NCBI GenBank assembly: GCA_009694215.1
Contig: SHVN01000007.1
Coordinates: 1-51,176, forward strand
Length of the DNA stretch: 51,176 nt
Origin: Xanthobacteraceae bacterium
GTDB taxonomy: Bacteria > Pseudomonadota > Alphaproteobacteria > Rhizobiales > Xanthobacteraceae
Direction of reading: 5' to 3'
Each line of letters starts with the position of its first letter. The first letter of the stretch is position 1. Of this stretch, positions 8,232 through 17,095 are shown piece after piece. Both the position numbers and the translations under genes were made by a program. The notes under the pieces were generated by a model. That model had not been told where the DNA came from, did no database searches, and worked only from the letters and a program-made list of their open reading frames with translations.

Positions 8232-9203
8232 TCACTTGCAAGTGTATTTGACGCCGGTCGCTTCGTCGATCTTGCGCAGCACCGCCCAGTCCTTCTTGTA
8301 ATCGATGGGGATGAACTTGTCCTCTTTCTGGAACTCCTGCTTCAGCGCCGAACCCTCCCACTGGAAGCTGAAGAAGGCTTCCTTGATCTTCTCGACCAGC
8401 TTCGGATTGAGGTTGTAGACGTGGCCATAGCCCGTGGTGGGGAACGTTTCCGACTTGTAGATCGAGCGGATTTTCGCCTTGTCGAACACCTTGCGGTCCA
8501 GCATGCGGTTGAGCACGGAATTGGCGACCGCCGCCGCCTCGTAGTCCTTGTTGACCACCCCGAGGATCGAGTTGTCGTGCTTGCCGGAGAACACCGGCTC
8601 GTAGTCGCGCTTGGCTTCGAGATTGAAGTCGGCCTTGAGGATGGCCGAGGGCGCCTTGAAGCCCGAGTTCGAGGTCGCATCGGTGAATGCGATCTTCTTT
8701 CCCTTGAGGTCGGCCGGCGTTTTGATCGGGCTGTTGGCCGGAACGATAATTTCCATTTCATAGCCGAAGCTGTTGTCCTTGGCCGCCATCATGGTGAAGG
8801 GCACGAAGCCCGCGCAATTCACCGCCGTGGCATTGCCGCCGGCATTCACGCCCGCCACATGCAGGCGGCCGGAACGCATCGCTTCGTATTGTGCCGCGTT
8901 GGACTGCACCGGGAAGAACACGACCTTTTTTCCGGTGACCTTTTCGAGGTTCTTGAGAAATCCGTCCCACGCCTTCTGGTAGACGGCGGGGTCTTCGATC
9001 GGCGTATAGGCGAAGATCAGCGTCGGCGGATTGACGATCCGCTTCGTATCGGTTGGCAGGTCGGCGGTGAGATCGCCGTTGCGGTCGCAATAGGCCTTGT
9101 CGAGCGTGCCGCGCGGGCAGTCGTCCTGCGCGGCAGCCGCGCCGGACATGACGATGGCGCCCGCGAAGGCTATGATCAAAGTCAGCGATTGTTTCAACGG
9201 CAT
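8232..9203 (-). CDS. phnD: PhnD-type periplasmic binding protein, copy 1
   Basis: This 323-residue periplasmic receptor starts at ATG 9203 (MPLKQSLTLIIAF...AAAAQD), which follows a GGGAGAAAA ribosome site; the frame stays open a little further upstream without need. After the signal peptide comes a short segment with two cysteines and a calcium-loop-like stretch (CPRG..., YCDRNGDLTAD), then the PhnD domain with FFPVQSNAAQYEAMRSGRLH and the ligand-pocket region TDATSNSGFKAPS. The C-terminus ends in YTCK. It should deliver phosphonate, phosphite or a related oxyanion to PhnCEE. It is closely similar along its length to the adjacent upstream copy. Confidence 0.92.
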   Translation of the reverse strand: MPLKQSLTLIIAFAGAIVMSGAAAAQDDCPRGTLDKAYCDRNGDLTADLPTDTKRIVNPPTLIFAYTPIEDPAVYQKAWDGFLKNLEKVTGKKVVFFPVQSNAAQYEAMRSGRLHVAGVNAGGNATAVNCAGFVPFTMMAAKDNSFGYEMEIIVPANSPIKTPADLKGKKIAFTDATSNSGFKAPSAILKADFNLEAKRDYEPVFSGKHDNSILGVVNKDYEAAAVANSVLNRMLDRKVFDKAKIRSIYKSETFPTTGYGHVYNLNPKLVEKIKEAFFSFQWEGSALKQEFQKEDKFIPIDYKKDWAVLRKIDEATGVKYTCK

Positions 9204-9238
9204 GTTTTTCTCCCGCCTTTGCCCCGCGTTCGCAAGTT

Positions 9239-10207
9239 TCACTTACACGTGTATTTCACGCCGGTCGCCGCGTCGATCTTGCGGATCACGCTCCAATCTT
9301 TCTGGTAGGTGATCGGCACGAAGCGGTCCTCGGTCTTGAACTCCGCCTTCAGCGCAGAGCCTTCCCACGGGAAGGTGAAGAACGCCTCCTTGATCTTGGC
9401 CGCAAGCGCCGGGTTGAGATTGTACGCCATGCCGTAGCTGGTCGTCGGGAAGGTCTCGGACTTGTAGACCGTCCGGATCTTGGCCTTGTCCACGACCTTG
9501 CGCTCGAACATGCGGAACATCACCTCGTTGGCGATGGCCGCTGCGTCATAATCCTTGTGGGCGACGCCGAGCACCGAGTTGTCGTGCTTGCCGGAAAACA
9601 CCGGCGTGAAGTCGCGCTCGGCCTTGAGGTTGAATTCGGACTCCAGGATCGCCGACGGCGCCTTGAAGCCCGAGTTCGAGGTCGGCGCGGTGAACGCGAC
9701 CTTCTTGCCCTTGAGGTCGGCCGGCGTCTTGATCGGGCTGTCGGCCGGCACGATGATTTCCATCTCGTAGCCGAAGGTGCCGTCCTGGGTGCCCATGATG
9801 GCGAACGGCACATAGCCCGCGCAGTTCACCGCGATCGGCGTGGGGCCGGTGCTGGTGCCGGCGATGTGCAGTCGGCCCGAGCGCATTGCCTCGATCTGCG
9901 CCGCATTCGACTGCACTGGGAAGAACACCACCTTCTTTCCGGTCACCTTCTCCGCATGCTTCAGGAAGCCGTCCCACACCTTGCTGTACAGCGCGGGGTC
10001 CTCGACCGGCGTATAGGCGAAGATCAGCGTCGACGGATTGATGAGCTGCTTGGGGTCGGCCGGCGCGTCGGCGACCAGATCGCCGTTGCGGTCGCAATAG
10101 GCCTTGTCGAGGTCGCCGCGCGGGCAGTCGCCCTGCGCCGCGGCAATGCCCAGGCCGGTCGCGGTGATCGCCGCGGCGCCGATGAACGTCTTGACGATCT
10201 GAAGCAT
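9239..10207 (-). CDS. phnD: PhnD-type periplasmic binding protein, copy 2
   Basis: This 322-residue paralogue of the downstream PhnD probably begins at ATG 10207 (MLQIVKTFIGAAAITATG...AAAQG), which gives a clean signal peptide. The frame continues to 10474 but that extension has no family features. It repeats the same landmarks: CPRGDLDKAYCDRNGDLVAD, FFPVQSNAAQIEAMRSGRLH, TAPTSNSGFKAPS, and the ending YTCK. The two copies are 35 bp apart and probably arose by tandem duplication. Differences near the pocket (TAPTSNSG versus TDATSNSG, STGPTPIAVNC versus NAGGNATAVNC) suggest different ligand preference. It is the first gene of the phn operon. Confidence 0.92.
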   Translation of the reverse strand: MLQIVKTFIGAAAITATGLGIAAAQGDCPRGDLDKAYCDRNGDLVADAPADPKQLINPSTLIFAYTPVEDPALYSKVWDGFLKHAEKVTGKKVVFFPVQSNAAQIEAMRSGRLHIAGTSTGPTPIAVNCAGYVPFAIMGTQDGTFGYEMEIIVPADSPIKTPADLKGKKVAFTAPTSNSGFKAPSAILESEFNLKAERDFTPVFSGKHDNSVLGVAHKDYDAAAIANEVMFRMFERKVVDKAKIRTVYKSETFPTTSYGMAYNLNPALAAKIKEAFFTFPWEGSALKAEFKTEDRFVPITYQKDWSVIRKIDAATGVKYTCK

Positions 10208-10299
10208 GGGGGCGCCTCTGTTTTTCCAGCCGCCCTGGATACGACCCAAGGACGACAACCGCACGACAACCCGGATGATACCGAAAATTGTCGGCTCTT

Positions 10300-10794
10300 C
10301 TACGCCGTCATCGGGTGGAATTTCCGCAGCGCCGCAATGCCGGTGATGATGAACAGGATCATCACCACCGTCTGCACCACCAGGAACGGCGGCTCCGATT
10401 GCGTGGGGGCGAGGGCCTGCAGGAAAGGAGCCTTCTGGAATGACTGCACGATCAGCACGAACACGTTGAACCACTGCGCCAGGATTGCGGCGACGATATA
10501 GAGCCAGCGCCAGGGCCCGGCCATGCCGAAGGCATAGCGCGCCACGATGGCGATCAGCAGTGCGACGAGCGAAATGATGCCGACGATGTGCGACGGCAGA
10601 AGGCGCTCGAACGGGAAGCCGAACCCGGTCAGGTTCGTCAGCACCGTCGTCAGGAGAAACCAGAAGGTCCAGCGGTCGTGCCGCTTGCCGCCGAGCATGC
10701 CGGCCATGACCACGAAGCCCGCGGCGATGCCCACGAGGCTGATGATGACGTGCATGATGGTGTAGGCTGACAAGCTGAACAAACCCAGGATCAT
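10300..10794 (-). CDS. Small multi-pass membrane protein of unknown function
   Basis: From ATG 10794 this is a 164-residue protein with about five hydrophobic segments (for example YTIMHVIISLVGIAAGFVVM, IISLVALLIAIVARYAF, FLVVQTVVMILFIITGIAAL). An open frame extends to ATG 10878, but the extra 28 residues are basic and polar (RRPPARDRLPRLAR); ATG 10794 begins just before the first membrane helix and has a purine-rich site upstream. I do not recognise the family. It is probably an inner-membrane protein and is transcribed separately from the phn genes, towards them. Confidence 0.72.
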   Translation of the reverse strand: MILGLFSLSAYTIMHVIISLVGIAAGFVVMAGMLGGKRHDRWTFWFLLTTVLTNLTGFGFPFERLLPSHIVGIISLVALLIAIVARYAFGMAGPWRWLYIVAAILAQWFNVFVLIVQSFQKAPFLQALAPTQSEPPFLVVQTVVMILFIITGIAALRKFHPMTA

Positions 10795-10949
10795 GGCAAA
10801 TATCCCTATCGTCCGGGCGAGCCTCGGCAACCTATCACGCGCCGGCGGCCGCCGTCCCGCGCTGTTGAATTTGACCATCGGCGTACGACGGAGTGTTGAA
10901 TTGGCAGCGCCAACCTCGCATGCTTGAGCGGCAAAGCCGGGAGATATTC

Positions 10950-11918
10950 ATGGCGGGCATGCACTCACGATTTCTGGCCATCGCGGGCGTGGTTCTGGCG
11001 CTGAACGGCGCGGCCGCGGCGCAGGACTATCCGAACCGCACGGTGCGCATCGTCGTCCCGTTTGCGCCCGGAGGCTTCAACGACCTCCTGGCCCGCTCCG
11101 TCGCCGCCGGGCTCACCGAGCGGCTCGGCAAGCAGGTTGTGGTCGAGAACAAGACCGGCGCCGGTGGCGTGGTCGGCAGCGAGCTGGTGGCGAAGTCGGC
11201 GCCGGACGGCTACACGCTGCTGATCGTGTCGATCGCGCATGCGGTCAACCCCGCGCTCTACAAGCTTCCTTACGAGCCGCTGAAAGCCTTCGCGCCGATC
11301 TCGATCTTCGCCTCGAGCCCCAATGCGCTGGCGGTCAATCCGGAGCTGCCGGCCCGGAGCGTCAAGGAGTTCGTCGCGCTTGCGAAGTCCAAGCCCGGCG
11401 ATATCCAGTATGCGTCGGGCGGTATCGGCGGCTCGCTGCATCTTGGCATGGAGCTGTTCAAGCTCGTCGCCAAGGTCGATCTGCTGCACGTGCCTTTCCG
11501 CGGCGCCGGCCCGGCGGTGATCGACGTCGCCGGCGGCCACACCAAGGCAATCGTCGCGACGGTAACGACGCTGTCTCCGCATGTGAAGAGCGGCAAGCTC
11601 CGCGCGCTCGGCGTGAGCGGCAAGGCGCGCAGCCGCGTGATGCCCGAGATTCCAACCATCGACGAGGCCGGCGTGCCCGGCTACGAGGCCGGCAACTGGA
11701 TCGGGCTCGTCGCGCCGGCCAGCACGCCGGCCGCCATCGTGGCGCGCTTGAACAAGGAGATTTTGGCAATCCAGGATTCCGATGAGTTCAAGAAGCGGCT
11801 GGATGGCGACGGCGCCGATATCGTCAAGATGGCGCCCGCCGAGTTCGGCTCCTATATGGAGCGCGAGCTCGAAAAATGGGGCCGTGTCGTCAAAGAGGCC
11901 GGCATCACGGCGCAATGA
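10950..11918 (+). CDS. Bug/TctC-type tricarboxylate-transporter receptor protein
   Basis: This 322-residue periplasmic receptor belongs to the Bug (TctC) family, which binds organic acids such as carboxylates and aromatic acids and usually serves a TctAB permease. After a signal peptide (MAGMHSRFLAIAG...AAAAQD) come the family landmarks YPNRTVRIVVPFAPGG, VVENKTGAGGVVG, ADG-type turn PDGYTLL, and VPFRGAGPAVIDVAGG. ATG 10950 follows a GGGAGAT ribosome site; ATG 10959 is an alternative. No TctA or TctB gene is in the window. An ABC_sub_bind receptor gene follows 38 bp later on the same strand, so the receptors may be co-expressed. Confidence 0.92.
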   Translation: MAGMHSRFLAIAGVVLALNGAAAAQDYPNRTVRIVVPFAPGGFNDLLARSVAAGLTERLGKQVVVENKTGAGGVVGSELVAKSAPDGYTLLIVSIAHAVNPALYKLPYEPLKAFAPISIFASSPNALAVNPELPARSVKEFVALAKSKPGDIQYASGGIGGSLHLGMELFKLVAKVDLLHVPFRGAGPAVIDVAGGHTKAIVATVTTLSPHVKSGKLRALGVSGKARSRVMPEIPTIDEAGVPGYEAGNWIGLVAPASTPAAIVARLNKEILAIQDSDEFKKRLDGDGADIVKMAPAEFGSYMERELEKWGRVVKEAGITAQ

Positions 11919-11956
11919 GTTTTCACGGTGCGGCGGCGGTTGACTGAAGGAAGCGC

Positions 11957-12943
11957 ATGAAGCGGCGTGCGTTCATCACGCTGATCGGCGGGGCGGCGGC
12001 TTATCCGCTCGCCGCACACGCGCAGCAGTTTGGCCGTGTGCGCCGCATCGGCGCGCTGTTCCCGCTCGGCACCGACGATCCCGAGCAGATGGCGCGGCGC
12101 GTGGCGTTGCGGCTGGCTCTGGAAAACGCCGGCTGGAGTGACGGCCGCGCCGCGCGCATCGACTACCGCCACGCCAATGGGCCCGATGAGTTCGGGGCCC
12201 TCGCCAAGGAGTTGGTCGCGCTGAAGCCCGATATCATCTTCGCGCAGACGCCGGGGGTGGTCGCTGCCTTCAAGCGGGAGGCCGGCGCTATTCCCATCGT
12301 GTTTGCCAATGTCTCCGACCCGATCGGCGCGGGCTTCGTCGCAAGCCTGGCGCGGCCCGGCGGCAATATCACCGGGCTGCAGCTGTTCGAAGCCAGCGTC
12401 GCCGGCAAATGGCTGTCGATGCTCAAGGAGATGAGCCCGCGCCTCAGGCGCGCGGCCCTCATCGCCAATCCCAAGACCACCGCCTATGACTATTTCCTGC
12501 GGTCGGTGGAGGCCGCGGCGCCCAAGCTCGCGATCGAGATCGTGCCCGGCCGTGTCGAGAGCCCCGCTGACATCGAGCGCGCCATCGAGGCCGCCGCGCG
12601 CGCGCCCGGCGGCGGCCTGGTCGTCGCGCCGGATGGGACGATGCTGCGCAATCGCGGTCTCATCATCGATCTTGCTGCGCGTCACAAACTGCCCGCGGTC
12701 TATCCGGAGCGCATCTACGCCGCGGCCGGCGGCCTGATGTCCTACGGTATCGCCGATCATCTCGAGCCGTTCCGGCAGGCCGCGACCTATATCGACCGTA
12801 TCCTGAAAGGCGCATCGCCCACCGACCTTCCGGTGCAGGCGCCCACGAAATATGCGCTTGCCGTCAACCGCAAGACCGCGAAGGCGCTGAGCCTTGCGGT
12901 GCCGCCGGGCCTTCTGGTCGCGGCCGATGAGGTGATCGGATGA
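11957..12943 (+). CDS. ABC_sub_bind family solute-binding protein
   Basis: This 328-residue protein has a leader typical of this family (MKRRAFITLIGGAAAYPLAAHAQQ) and a two-lobed periplasmic binding fold. Landmarks include RRIGALFPLGTDDPEQ, SLARPGGNITGLQLFEASV, and the C-terminal SYGIADHLEPFRQAATYIDRILKG ... VPPGLLVAADEVIG. ATG 11957 has a GAAGGAAG ribosome site. Such proteins are abundant in Bradyrhizobium-like genomes and often lack adjacent permease genes, as here. The stop overlaps the next gene's start (ATGA), so the pair is translationally coupled. Ligand is unknown; related ABC_sub_bind proteins bind amino acids or aromatic compounds. Confidence 0.9.
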   Translation: MKRRAFITLIGGAAAYPLAAHAQQFGRVRRIGALFPLGTDDPEQMARRVALRLALENAGWSDGRAARIDYRHANGPDEFGALAKELVALKPDIIFAQTPGVVAAFKREAGAIPIVFANVSDPIGAGFVASLARPGGNITGLQLFEASVAGKWLSMLKEMSPRLRRAALIANPKTTAYDYFLRSVEAAAPKLAIEIVPGRVESPADIERAIEAAARAPGGGLVVAPDGTMLRNRGLIIDLAARHKLPAVYPERIYAAAGGLMSYGIADHLEPFRQAATYIDRILKGASPTDLPVQAPTKYALAVNRKTAKALSLAVPPGLLVAADEVIG

Positions 12944-13923
12944 GACGCCGTCAATTCATCGCGCTGCTCAGCGGCGCGGCCGCGGCTTGTCCGCTCGCCG
13001 CCCGTGCGCAGCCGGCCATCCGCCGCGTCGCGGTGCTGATGGCGACCGGCGACACCGATCCGGAGGGGCGCGCCCGGCTGAATGCATTTCTGGAGGCGTT
13101 CCAGCAACGCGGCTGGACCCACGGCAGCAACGTGCAGATCGACATCCGCTGGACCGGCGGCGACCCCGAGCAGGTCCGCGACATCGTCGCGGACGTCATC
13201 GTCCGCAACCCCGACGTGATCCTCGCCAACAGCACGCCGGTCGTCGCCCTTTTGAAACGTACGGCCACCGCGATCCCGGTGGTGTTCGTGCTGGTCAATG
13301 AGCCGGTGGTGCAGGGCTTCATCGCCAGCGTCACGCGGCCGGGCGCCAACATCACCGGCTTCACCATGGTCGACTTCTCCCTGGTGGGTAAGTCGATCGA
13401 GATGCTCAAGTTCATGGCGCCAGCGGTCACCCGTGTCGGGCTGATGTTCAACCCCAACTCCTATCCCTATTACGACGTCTATCTGCAGGCATTCCAATCC
13501 GCGCCGCAGCGGCCGGTCGAGGTGGTGCGCGCCGCCGTGACCTCGCCCGTGGAGATCGACGCGGCGGTGGCGGCGATCGCGGCGCAGCCGGGCGGGGGCA
13601 TCGCGCTGCCGCCCGATCCGTTCACCGTCGCCAACCGCGCGGCGATCCTGGCGGCGGCGCTGCGGCATCGCCTGCCGCAGATCGTTACGTTCCGCCAGTT
13701 CGTGAGGGATGGCGCGCTGATGTCCTACGGGCCGGACATCACCGATATCTTCCGCCGCTCCGCCGATTACGTCGACCGCATCCTCAAGGGCGCGTATCCC
13801 GGCAATCTTCCAGCGCAGGCGCCCAACAAGTTCGAGCTTGCCATCAACGCCAGGACCGCGAAGGCGCTTGGCCTCACGGTGCCGCCGGCGCTGCTCGTCA
13901 CCGCCGACGAGGTGATCGAATGA
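12940..13923 (+). CDS. ABC_sub_bind family solute-binding protein
   Basis: This 327-residue paralogue of the preceding gene starts within its stop codon (ATGA at 12940-12943). It has a leader MRRRQFIALLSGAAAACPLAARAQP, the central SVTRPGANITGFTMVDFSL, and the C-terminal SYGPDITDIFRRSADYVDRILKG ... VPPALLVTADEVIE. Relative to its neighbours it has the full family length and no interruptions. It is probably periplasmic. A third, frameshifted copy follows 81 bp downstream, so this is a tandem array of receptors without permeases. Confidence 0.9.
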   Translation: MRRRQFIALLSGAAAACPLAARAQPAIRRVAVLMATGDTDPEGRARLNAFLEAFQQRGWTHGSNVQIDIRWTGGDPEQVRDIVADVIVRNPDVILANSTPVVALLKRTATAIPVVFVLVNEPVVQGFIASVTRPGANITGFTMVDFSLVGKSIEMLKFMAPAVTRVGLMFNPNSYPYYDVYLQAFQSAPQRPVEVVRAAVTSPVEIDAAVAAIAAQPGGGIALPPDPFTVANRAAILAAALRHRLPQIVTFRQFVRDGALMSYGPDITDIFRRSADYVDRILKGAYPGNLPAQAPNKFELAINARTAKALGLTVPPALLVTADEVIE

Positions 13924-14004
13924 CGGCGCGCGGGCGCTGAAGTTTTGTTGTTCGCGTGCTAGGCTGCCCGCAGGACTGACTTCATCGGCCCCGGGGGGCA
14001 GGCA

Positions 14005-14993
14005 ATGAGGCGCCGCGAATTCATCACGCTTCTGGGCGGCGCTGCTGCCGCGATGCCGCTCGTCGCGCATGCCCAGCAGCCTGAGCGGATGCGCCGCATC
14101 GGCTCCTCCTGCCCGCCGTAGCGGACGATCCGGCATTCCAGGCCCGCGTCGGGGCGTTCCTGCAGGGGCTGGCGCTATTGGGTTGGACCGACGGCAGCAA
14201 CGTGCGGATCGACACCTGCTGGGCCACGACCGATGCCGCCGCCATTCGCAGACACGCGGCGGAACTGGCCGCGCTCGCGCCCGACGTCATCCTGGCCCAC
14301 GGCTCCTCGACCGTGGGACCGTTGCTGCAGGCGACCCGCACGGTGCCGATCGTGTTCCCGGTCGCCGGCGATCCGGTCGCCGCCGACTTTGTCGACAGCC
14401 TGGCGCGGCCGGGCGGCAATGCCACCGGTTTCATGAGTTACGAATACAGCCTGAGCGGCAAATGGCTGGAATTGCTCAAGGAGATCGCGCCCAGAGTGAC
14501 GCGCGCGGCGGTCCTTAGAAATCCCGCTACGCCCACCGGCCCCGCCCAGTTCGGCGTCATCCAGGCGGTGGCACCGTCGCTGAGGATGGATGTAAGCCCG
14601 GTCAATTTGCGCGACGCCGGCGAGATCGAGCGTGCCGTCGCAACATTCGCGCGCCCGTCGAATGGCGGTCTGATCTTGACGGCTACCAGCTTGGCGGACC
14701 CTCATCGCGATCTGATCGTCACGCTGGTAGCCCGGCACAAGCTGCCCGCAGTCTACTACGAACGCAACTTCGTCGCCGCCGGCGGCCTGATCTCCTACGG
14801 TGCTGATTTCGTCGACCAGTTCCGCCGCGCGGCCGGCTACGTCGACCGCATCCTCAAGGGCGAGAAGCTAGCCGACATGCCGGCGCAGGCGCCCATCAAG
14901 TTCGAGCTGGCGATCAACCTTAAGACCGCCAGGGCGCTGGGCCTCACCGTGCCGCCGTCGCTTCTGGCGCGGGCGGACGAGGTGATCGAATAG
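14005..14993 (+). pseudogene. ABC_sub_bind solute-binding protein with a one-base frameshift
   Basis: ATG 14005 opens a normal leader (MRRREFITLLGGAAAAMPLVAHAQQ) and reads to TAG at 14119-14121 after 38 codons. The rest of the protein continues in the next frame (LLPAVADDPAFQARVGAFLQ ... SYGADFVDQFRRAAGYVDRILKG ... VPPSLLARADEVIE) and ends at 14993. Restoring one G near 14103 gives RRIGVLLPAVADD, the expected family sequence. Everything else is intact at about 329 codons. It is either a very recent pseudogene or a single-base sequence error. It is the third member of a tandem array with 11957 and 12940. Confidence 0.85.
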
Positions 14994-15052
14994 GTGCTAG
15001 AATAACGGTCGGAACCTTCCCGTTGAGGAAGGATCGGCAAAGGGAGGGCGAC

Positions 15053-15160
15053 ATGCTGAGCGGTGTGACGGTGCTGTTTGTTTCGTTGGGCGTCCTGGCC
15101 GCGATCTGGGTCATGGTGCTTTTCGGCTCGCGCTACTTCGGCTCGCCGCCGGAGCATTAG
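15053..15160 (+). CDS. 35-residue single-pass membrane protein
   Basis: A 35-codon gene starts at ATG 15053 behind a strong ribosome site (aagggagggcgac). The protein begins MLSGVTVLFVSLGVLAAIWV, a single hydrophobic helix, and ends in a polar tail (GSRYFGSPPEH). The composition, strong Shine-Dalgarno and position after the receptor array support a real small membrane protein. I do not recognise a family. Similar tiny inner-membrane proteins often attach to transporters or respiratory complexes, but nothing here shows a partner. Confidence 0.55.
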   Translation: MLSGVTVLFVSLGVLAAIWVMVLFGSRYFGSPPEH

Positions 15161-15175
15161 ACCGGCCCTGATGCA

Positions 15176-16087
15176 CTAGGCTTTCGCGAGGTCCGCCCGG
15201 GCCTGCTGCAGATAGCTGTCGTCGATGTAGAACGCCGGCGCCTTCGGCGCGTCCGGCGGCAAGAGGCCCGCTTCGATCAGCGTGGCGATAACCTTCGCGA
15301 GCCCCGTGACATTGACCGACATGTCGCGGGTCAGCGCGTTCGTCCCGGTGAAGAAATCCCACGCCTGCTCGGCGTGATGCAGCGGCGCCGGCAATTCGCG
15401 CGCGGCGATGGCGGATGCCGCCGCGCGGTTGGCGTAGAGCCAGTCGGAGCCGCGCCGCATGGCGCGCAGGAACCGCACCAGCAGATCGCGGTTGGCCGCG
15501 GCCCATCGGCTGTTGACGTTGATGGCGACGAACTGCCAGTCCGGCACATAGTCGATGATGTCGCCGAGGTTGTTCATGCCGGCCTCCTCGGCCAGGTAGT
15601 TCCACGGCACCGATTGCAGGCCGGCGTCGATCTCGCCCGCCAGCAGCGCCTTGTGGCGCGGCGGTACGCCGCCGGTGTGCTTGACTTCATAGTCGCCCGG
15701 AAAATTCAGCCCGTGCGCCGCCAGCATGGCTTTCACATGGAAGAACGTGCCTTCCTTGTCGGTGAAAATTCCGATCATGCGGCCGCGCAGGTCTTCGACG
15801 CGCTTGAACGGCGCGCGCGCGATCAGCGAATGCACGAGCTTGCCGGCGTTGCCCGCGACGATCTTAAGCGGCCCGCCCTCGATGGCGTTCTGGATGGCGA
15901 GCTCCGGCGAGCCGATGAAGACCTGGAACCGTCCGTCGAGCAGCGGCGGCACTTGCGACTCGTTGCCGTGGATCGTGCCTTCGACCTCAAGGCCCTCGCC
16001 GGCGAAGAAGCCATGCTGCTGCGCGGCCCAAAGCGGCATGTTGAAGTAGGTGCGCGACACGAGGCCTGCGGCAATCTTGTCGGGCAT
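15176..16087 (-). CDS. NMT1/THI5-like binding-fold protein without signal peptide
   Basis: This 303-residue protein has the NMT1/SsuA-like periplasmic-binding fold: LWAAQQHGFFAGEGLEVE at the N-terminus, then LLDGRFQVFIGSPELAIQNA, and later GIFTDKEGTFFHVKAMLAAHG and LLAGEIDAGLQSVPWNYLAEEAG. The ATG at 16087 is followed directly by the mature domain (MPDKIAAGLVSRTYFNMPL), with no export leader, and a purine-rich site (gagaggtcagga) precedes it. So it may stay in the cytoplasm as an enzyme or sensor, or be exported by an unseen route. A Bug receptor starts divergently 91 bp away. No permease is adjacent. Confidence 0.8.
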   Translation of the reverse strand: MPDKIAAGLVSRTYFNMPLWAAQQHGFFAGEGLEVEGTIHGNESQVPPLLDGRFQVFIGSPELAIQNAIEGGPLKIVAGNAGKLVHSLIARAPFKRVEDLRGRMIGIFTDKEGTFFHVKAMLAAHGLNFPGDYEVKHTGGVPPRHKALLAGEIDAGLQSVPWNYLAEEAGMNNLGDIIDYVPDWQFVAINVNSRWAAANRDLLVRFLRAMRRGSDWLYANRAAASAIAARELPAPLHHAEQAWDFFTGTNALTRDMSVNVTGLAKVIATLIEAGLLPPDAPKAPAFYIDDSYLQQARADLAKA

Positions 16088-16178
16088 TCCTGACCTCTCG
16101 CCATTTGCATACGGCTTGCAAGTTAGACAACATGATCCCGTTCCAGCGAGTCAAGCTGCCGCGCGGCCCGAAGCCGCG

Positions 16179-17081
16179 ATGGCGCAGCCGCCGTCGCAGA
16201 TCACCATCGTCGTCACGGTCGCGGCGGGCGGCAGCTCCGACATCGGCACCCGCACCATCGCTGCCAAGGTCGAGCAACTGGGCGGGCCGCAGATCGTGGT
16301 CGAGAACTGTTCCGGCGGCGGCGGCGTGACGGCGACGCTCGGCGTGAAGGATGCGGCGCCGGACGGGCGGACGCTGCTGCTCTCCGCCTACGCCACCTTT
16401 GTCGTCAACCCGGCGATGCCGGGCGGCGCGCCCTACGATCCGGTCGCCGACTTCCAGCAGATCACGACGCTGTTCTCCTTCCCGGTCATGCTCGCGGTCC
16501 ACTCGTCGGTCGAGGCCCGGTCGGTGGCGGAACTGATCGCGCTCGCCAAGCGCAAGCCTGGAGGGCTGTCCTATGCGTCGCAGGGCGTCGGCACCGCCGG
16601 CCACCTGCTGGGCGAGCTGTTCGCCAGAAGCGCCGGCGTGCCGCTGCTGCATGTGCCGTACCGGGGCGCGGCGCCGGCCATGATCGACCTGGTCGCCGGC
16701 CGCGTCGACATGATGTTCGTCGGCATTCTGCCGAGAAAGGCGCATCTCGACTCCGGCGTCCTGCGGGTGCTGGGGGTCACTTCCAAGACGCGGATGCCGG
16801 AGGTGCCGGACGCCCCGACCATGGCCGAAGCCGGCCACCCGGACGTCGATTCGGAGTTCGTCTGGTTCGGGCTCGCGGCGCCCGCCAAAACGCCGGAACC
16901 GGTGATCAGGAGCCTGCACGACCTGTTCGGCAGGGCCATCGCGTCGCCGGACGTCAAGGACAAGCTCGCGGCGCAGGGCATCATCGTCGGTGCGAGCAAG
17001 CCCGAGGCGCTTGCGGCCCGCATCAAAGCCGATACGGCGCGCTTCGGACCGCTGATCAAGGCGTCGGGCGCGGCGAAGTAG
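16179..17081 (+). CDS. Bug/TctC-type receptor protein lacking a recognisable signal peptide
   Basis: The mature Bug domain is complete: SQITIVVTVAAGGSSDIGTR, VVENCSGGGGVTA, PDGRTLLLSAY, HVPYRGAAPAMIDLVAGRVD and EVPDAPTMAEAG are all present. From ATG 16179 (MAQPPSQ) it has 300 residues and no leader. The open frame runs up to 16050 but that extension is proline- and arginine-rich and overlaps the divergent gene's start at 16087. Relatives normally start with an export signal ending AQ followed by PNRPV. Here the leader is lost or scrambled, so export is doubtful and the gene may be decaying. The LLM monooxygenase gene converges on its end. Confidence 0.75.
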   Translation: MAQPPSQITIVVTVAAGGSSDIGTRTIAAKVEQLGGPQIVVENCSGGGGVTATLGVKDAAPDGRTLLLSAYATFVVNPAMPGGAPYDPVADFQQITTLFSFPVMLAVHSSVEARSVAELIALAKRKPGGLSYASQGVGTAGHLLGELFARSAGVPLLHVPYRGAAPAMIDLVAGRVDMMFVGILPRKAHLDSGVLRVLGVTSKTRMPEVPDAPTMAEAGHPDVDSEFVWFGLAAPAKTPEPVIRSLHDLFGRAIASPDVKDKLAAQGIIVGASKPEALAARIKADTARFGPLIKASGAAK

Positions 17082-17095
17082 CGGGCGTTGCCGCG

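Noticed and set aside
10208-10474. N-terminal extension of the second PhnD frame
   Set aside because: It has no family similarity; ATG 10207 gives a proper signal peptide.
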